A stretch of DNA of 8,230 nt from Xanthobacteraceae bacterium. Lineage in GTDB: Bacteria; Pseudomonadota; Alphaproteobacteria; Rhizobiales; Xanthobacteraceae. Position numbers and translations under genes: made by a program. The notes under the pieces were generated by a model, which was not told where the DNA came from, did not search any database, and worked only from the letters and a program-made list of their open reading frames with translations. Positions within the stretch are counted from its first letter, which is position 1. Every line of letters begins with the position of its first letter. Location: contig JASHXX010000001.1 in the NCBI GenBank assembly GCA_030043335.1, positions 1 through 8,230 of the forward strand, given 5' to 3'. Below are positions 6,234 through 8,230 of this stretch, piece by piece.

Positions 6234-6494
6234 ATCGCAGCTGACACGGCATCATTCCGATCGTCGAGCAGGCCTTCATGTGAAAAGAGGCGAAATCATG
6301 GACCAAACAAACGGGCAGGTTGCCACGTATCGAGGGTGATGAGACATAGGAACACTCCCTCCTTCGGGCTACCAATTCACCCACCCGAGCTTAGGACCAG
6401 CTCCCGTGAAGCGCGCAGAAAAAGCTAAGTAAGTCAACAGGCCGGAGAATCGTGGCGGCTATCTTTCACCCGACGCCGCTGCGAGGCCGAACGG
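6234..6494. other. Non-coding stretch after the proteinase gene
   Basis: No recognisable gene. A 13-codon ORF at 6298-6339 (MDQTNGQVATYRG) has a fair Shine-Dalgarno (AGAGG at 6286-6290) and may be the start of a vanished gene. No further homology follows its stop. No terminator for the proteinase gene on the plus strand was seen. Confidence 0.4.
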
Positions 6495-6527
6495 AAAAAC
6501 GCCCCAGCGCCGGGAGGCCACTGGGGC
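6495..6527 (-). terminator. Rho-independent terminator on the minus strand
   Basis: Read on the minus strand, GCCCCAG (6527-6521) pairs with CTGGGGC (6507-6501). A G-C-rich 13-nt apical part can extend the stem, and G plus five T (6499-6495) follow. The T run exists only in the minus direction. It lies 118 bp beyond the zinc-ribbon stop codon, so it may end that transcript, the proposed small RNA, or both. Confidence 0.7.
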
Positions 6528-6578
6528 TTAGGTCGATGAGGTCATGAATGACTGCCGATCGCCATCTGGATCGGCAGC
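6495..6578 (-). ncRNA. Candidate FNR/FixK-controlled small RNA
   Basis: The minus strand shows a complete small transcription unit without a reading frame. A perfect FNR/FixK box is centred at 6618.5. About 26 bp further is a possible -10 element GACAAT (6592-6587). A start near 6578 would put the box at about -40.5, the usual class II activator position. The transcript would begin with a hairpin TGCCGATC/GATCGGCA (6576-6553), pass a second inverted repeat GTCAT-TC-ATGAC (6552-6541), and end at the terminator (6527-6495), giving about 80 nt. Oxygen-regulated sRNAs of this layout are known elsewhere (FnrS, PhrS, AniS). No sequence match to those is claimed. The alternative is that the box is a relic and the hairpins belong to the zinc-ribbon 3' UTR. 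Confidence 0.4.
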
Positions 6579-6610
6579 ACGAGCAGATTGTCTACAAAAC
6601 GATGGCCGCA

Positions 6611-6626
6611 TTTGATCTCGATCAAA
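6611..6626. promoter_or_regulatory. Perfect FNR/FixK-type binding site
   Basis: TTTGATCTCGATCAAA matches the FNR consensus TTGAT-N4-ATCAA exactly, and also the FixK2 pattern TTGA-N6-TCAA. Both arms are perfect over six bases. In rhizobia such boxes bind CRP/FNR-family regulators (FixK, FnrN, AadR) and activate genes at low oxygen. It lies 19 bp beyond the 3' end of the zinc-ribbon gene and 378 bp after the proteinase stop. It is therefore upstream of no annotated protein gene in either direction at normal distance. The best target is the small transcription unit on the minus strand. Confidence 0.7.
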
Positions 6627-6644
6627 GATAGGCCAATCCCGAAC

Positions 6645-6887
6645 TCAGAGCGGGCCAGCGACTTCCGCGTGATCGGACCGCCCTTGGATAGCTAGGCGAA
6701 CCCGGGCTTGCGGGCGGCCCACCAGGAAATACTTCAATGCAAACGCGCCCTCGCGCCCGTTGAGAGGAGCGCCGCAGCGGCAGCAGGTGATCTGGCGATC
6801 TTGCTCTGCGTCGGCCTCAACTCGGACTAGTTTGTATTGAGCGCCGCAATCCGGACAATCGAAACGCTCTGGCGAAGATTTCGGCAT
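6645..6887 (-). CDS. Small zinc-ribbon protein (CxxC...CxxC)
   Basis: The 80-aa protein begins MPKSSPERFDCPDCGAQYKL. Cys11/Cys14 (CPDC) and Cys35/Cys38 (CCRC) form a classical zinc-ribbon knuckle pair. REGAFALKYFLVGRP (45-59) follows, a pattern I associate with short zinc-ribbon proteins common in Bradyrhizobium and Rhodopseudomonas. Their function is not known to me. The last 20 residues look less conserved and may be a run-on extension. No strong Shine-Dalgarno precedes ATG 6887. Transcription is leftward, toward the terminator at 6527-6495. Confidence 0.75.
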   Translation of the reverse strand: MPKSSPERFDCPDCGAQYKLVRVEADAEQDRQITCCRCGAPLNGREGAFALKYFLVGRPQARVRLAIQGRSDHAEVAGPL

Positions 6888-7018
6888 GACTTGTGTGCAC
6901 CTACTGGTTGGGGAACTGAGTCATCTACAAGGGAAAATGCGGCTTACCTGGGCGCGGAGTCATTTAGCTGTCACTGACCAGCGCGATAGTTTTTGCAGGT
7001 CGGTACCGGGCCCCCTCA
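6888..7018. other. Intergenic region between divergent small genes
   Basis: It separates the minus-strand zinc-ribbon gene from the plus-strand short ORF at 7019, so promoters in both directions are expected. I could not identify convincing -35/-10 pairs. The plus-strand ORF that spans 6886-7137 has no recognisable content. Confidence 0.3.
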
Positions 7019-7156
7019 GTGAAAGTTGTAGCAGCACTTGCGGCGATGTGGGCACTAAGCTTGCTCAGCCTGGCATTTGCCTTGTCGCCAAATGTCTGGC
7101 CCGAAGACCAAGGCAACAATGGGTCAAAACAGCTTAGTCGGTCCGACGACGCCTGA
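7019..7156 (+). CDS. Possible short exported protein with signal peptide
   Basis: GTG 7019 opens a 45-aa frame starting MKVVAALAAMWALSLLSLAF and ending SKQLSRSDDA. It has a charged Lys2, an uninterrupted hydrophobic core (3-20), and AFA before a plausible signal-peptidase cut at about 21/22, leaving a polar 24-residue tail. This layout is far from random, but the start is GTG, the ribosome binding site is weak, and no family is recognised. A second 25-codon ORF (7119-7196, MGQNSLVGPTTPEQ...) overlaps its 3' end and is less convincing. A single membrane-anchor peptide is an alternative. Confidence 0.4.
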   Translation: MKVVAALAAMWALSLLSLAFALSPNVWPEDQGNNGSKQLSRSDDA

Positions 7157-7303
7157 GCAAGCGGTCACCGCCTTCGATGGCGGGATGTCTCGCTAAGCCG
7201 CAGAAAGGCCGCAGGGGATCGCTCGACAATGTCCCCGTGGATTGTGACCTTGTTCTAACGGTCATGGACAAAGATGGTCTTCACACGGTCGCACAATAGA
7301 AGC

Positions 7304-7456
7304 ATGGGCGGTAAATCGACTCGATTTGGCGCAAATAGTTTGGCGGATCGCGTTGTGTTTACCGAAGACGGGTGGAAGGCGATCTTGCTCTTGTTGGTAG
7401 CGATCGCCCTGCTCATCGCATCGGTCTGGATTGCTCTGCCCTGGCTGTTCGGATGA
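7304..7456 (+). CDS. Small single-pass membrane protein
   Basis: ATG 7304 gives a 50-aa protein. It has a polar N-terminus (MGGKSTRFGANSLADRVVFT, net basic), then EDGWK, then a transmembrane helix at about 26-47 (ILLLLVAIALLIASVWIALP) ending WLFG. AGAAG lies just upstream of the ATG. An in-frame ATG at 7274 would add ten residues but has no better ribosome binding site. The inside-positive rule suggests N-in/C-out topology. No function recognised. It precedes another small membrane protein on the same strand. Confidence 0.5.
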   Translation: MGGKSTRFGANSLADRVVFTEDGWKAILLLLVAIALLIASVWIALPWLFG

Positions 7457-7600
7457 GACGAATGTTTGCATTGCCGACAGGGAATAGTGTCTCGCCGTCG
7501 CGATGTGGGCTGATCTCGACGCGGGTCAAAGCCAAGCTCCATTTGCCTGGCGCCCGCGTTTGGCTTTACCGTCTCGACTTGAGCTGCAGCGGGGCTGTGG

Positions 7601-7783
7601 ATGACATTGATCCTCGTCCTCTTGATTTCCTCCGCGCTCGGCCATTGGGCCTATCGAGCCATCCGCGACGGATTTCGCTATCCGCAATCGGAGAAATTGA
7701 GCGCCTATGGTGTCTTTGGCTATTTCTTGTTGATCATGCTCGGCGTCTGGCTGGCAACGGCGGCAGTCCATCGCTTCCTCTAA
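7601..7783 (+). CDS. Small two-pass membrane protein
   Basis: ATG 7601 gives a 60-aa protein with two hydrophobic helices: TLILVLLISSALGHWAY (2-18) and GVFGYFLLIMLGVWLATAAV (37-56). A basic/polar loop RAIRDGFRYPQSEKLSA (19-35) joins them, as expected for a helical hairpin with both ends out. No family recognised. It lies 144 bp after the single-pass protein on the same strand, so the two might share a transcript. The ribosome binding site is weak. The 3' end is close to the integrase relic on the opposite strand. Confidence 0.5.
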   Translation: MTLILVLLISSALGHWAYRAIRDGFRYPQSEKLSAYGVFGYFLLIMLGVWLATAAVHRFL

Positions 7784-7795
7784 CCGAACCGCCGC

Positions 7796-8098
7796 CCCGC
7801 CGAAGGTAGACGCAGAGCCTTCGGCATGATCGGGGGACCGTGATCGGACTGCGCGCATAACCTCTTTGACGTGCCATGCCGTCGTGCGGCTCCACCGCTA
7901 AATATGTTTGACCGCGAGGTTCGGGATCGCGATGCTGCCGTTTTAGCTCGAAAGTGAGTCAAGAACGCGGATCAGGCGGCTCGTCAACGGCACCTGCCGC
8001 ACGTTCGGCGTCGCGCGGCGCTTTAATGTCACGATGGACGCAACGACGGTTTCGATATCGACCGAGGATCCTACGTCGATATTTGGCATAAGCGAAAA
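7796..8098 (-). pseudogene. Tyrosine recombinase (phage-type integrase) remnant
   Basis: Three pieces on the minus strand together spell an integrase catalytic domain. First, from about 8089, IVTLKRRATPNVRQVPLTSR includes the beta-hairpin with the catalytic Lys (TLKRR). After an in-frame TAA (7945-7943) and a TAG (7900-7898) where relatives have Trp in an 'LWRWSRTTAW' pattern, the same frame gives RWSRTTAWHVKEVMRAV (7897-7847). The frame then shifts, and GPPIMPKALR (about 7839-7810) carries the second active-site Arg of the LRH box, followed by damaged sequence. The N-terminal DNA-binding half, box I Arg and the C-terminal tyrosine are missing. Two nonsense codons plus a frameshift show long decay. 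It probably marks a lost integrative element. Confidence 0.65.
7799..7825. repeat. Perfect 8-bp inverted repeat after the two-pass membrane protein gene
   Basis: GCCGAAGG (7799-7806) and CCTTCGGC (7818-7825) flank an 11-nt loop, 15 bp after the stop codon at 7783. The position suits a transcription terminator for the plus-strand gene, but no T run follows. It lies in the integrase relic, so it may be partly inherited from that sequence. Confidence 0.4.
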
Positions 8099-8156
8099 TT
8101 AGATAGGAATAACAAACACATAGGTGTTCGCATCTTTATTCCGACTGGCGCGCCAT
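8099..8156. other. A/T-rich junction between the two recombinase relics
   Basis: This short stretch (containing GATAGGAATAACAAACACAT) is clearly less G+C-rich than its surroundings and separates a leftward integrase relic from a rightward serine-recombinase relic. No gene, repeat or promoter could be assigned. Confidence 0.3.
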
Positions 8157-8230
8157 GCCGAGCTACAAGCGGCTGGCTCAGCCTCATTGCGGGCCATTGC
8201 TGATGGCTTGAACCAGCGCGGCATTCCTAC
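8157..8230 (+). pseudogene. Serine recombinase (resolvase/invertase family) fragment, runs off the right edge
   Basis: The final 74 bases read AELQAAGSASLRAIADGLN then QRGIPT. This is the segment linking the resolvase catalytic domain to the recombinase domain in serine recombinases (pattern 'I.ELQAAGATSLRAIADALNARGIPTARG'). The upstream frame is open only to a TAG at 8121 and shows no catalytic-domain homology, so the catalytic serine part is absent. The gene may continue beyond the window. Only about 25 residues are visible, so the identification is tentative. Confidence 0.5.

Noticed and set aside
7002..7015. GGTACCGGGCCCC resembling a cloning-vector polylinker
   Set aside because: The match is short and does not continue into the rest of the polylinker. 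The flanks look like ordinary genomic sequence, so contamination is unlikely.
7255..7542. 95-codon minus-strand ORF
   Set aside because: It is antisense to the small membrane protein with a clear helix. There is no recognisable family and the composition is shadow-like.

Overview
The window is a G+C-rich accessory region of an alphaproteobacterium. The zinc-ribbon protein, the IS110-type transposase, the RutE-type reductase, the small membrane proteins and a perfect FixK/FNR box all suggest a Bradyrhizobium-like member of the Rhizobiales. That placement is inferred from recognised protein families and was not searched.

Layout, left to right. Positions 3-464 are the 3' part of a pirin gene, cut by the window edge. 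It is followed by two broken genes: a RutE/HadB-family malonic semialdehyde reductase with a frameshift near 885, and the last fifth of an AcrB-type RND efflux pump (1142-1765). The largest intact gene (1843-4107, 754 aa) is an unusual fusion. It joins a complete ferredoxin-reductase/AIF-like FAD oxidoreductase to a complete patatin-like phospholipase with a DUF3734-type tail.

Positions 4195-5381 are a graveyard of gene pieces. They comprise a structured non-coding segment and truncated transposase of an IS110-family element, an antisense scrap of a thiamine-diphosphate enzyme (PoxB-like), an apparent N-terminal scrap of a large signalling kinase, and the C-terminal half of a DUF1269 protein. 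Next comes an intact membrane-anchored Clp-fold serine proteinase of the SDH family (5406-6233) with a good ribosome binding site.

The non-coding stretch 6234-6644 holds a compact unit on the minus strand: a perfect FNR/FixK palindrome, hairpins, and a Rho-independent terminator. With correct spacing this reads as an oxygen-regulated small RNA of about 80 nt. To the right are a minus-strand zinc-ribbon gene (6645-6887), a possible 45-aa exported peptide, and two small membrane proteins. The right end holds relics of two recombinases: a minus-strand tyrosine recombinase with in-frame stops, and the edge of a plus-strand serine recombinase.

The intact genes point to membrane-lipid, redox and stress functions. 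The broken genes and recombinase relics show repeated insertion and deletion, as expected of a genomic island. I found no rRNA, tRNA or CRISPR array.
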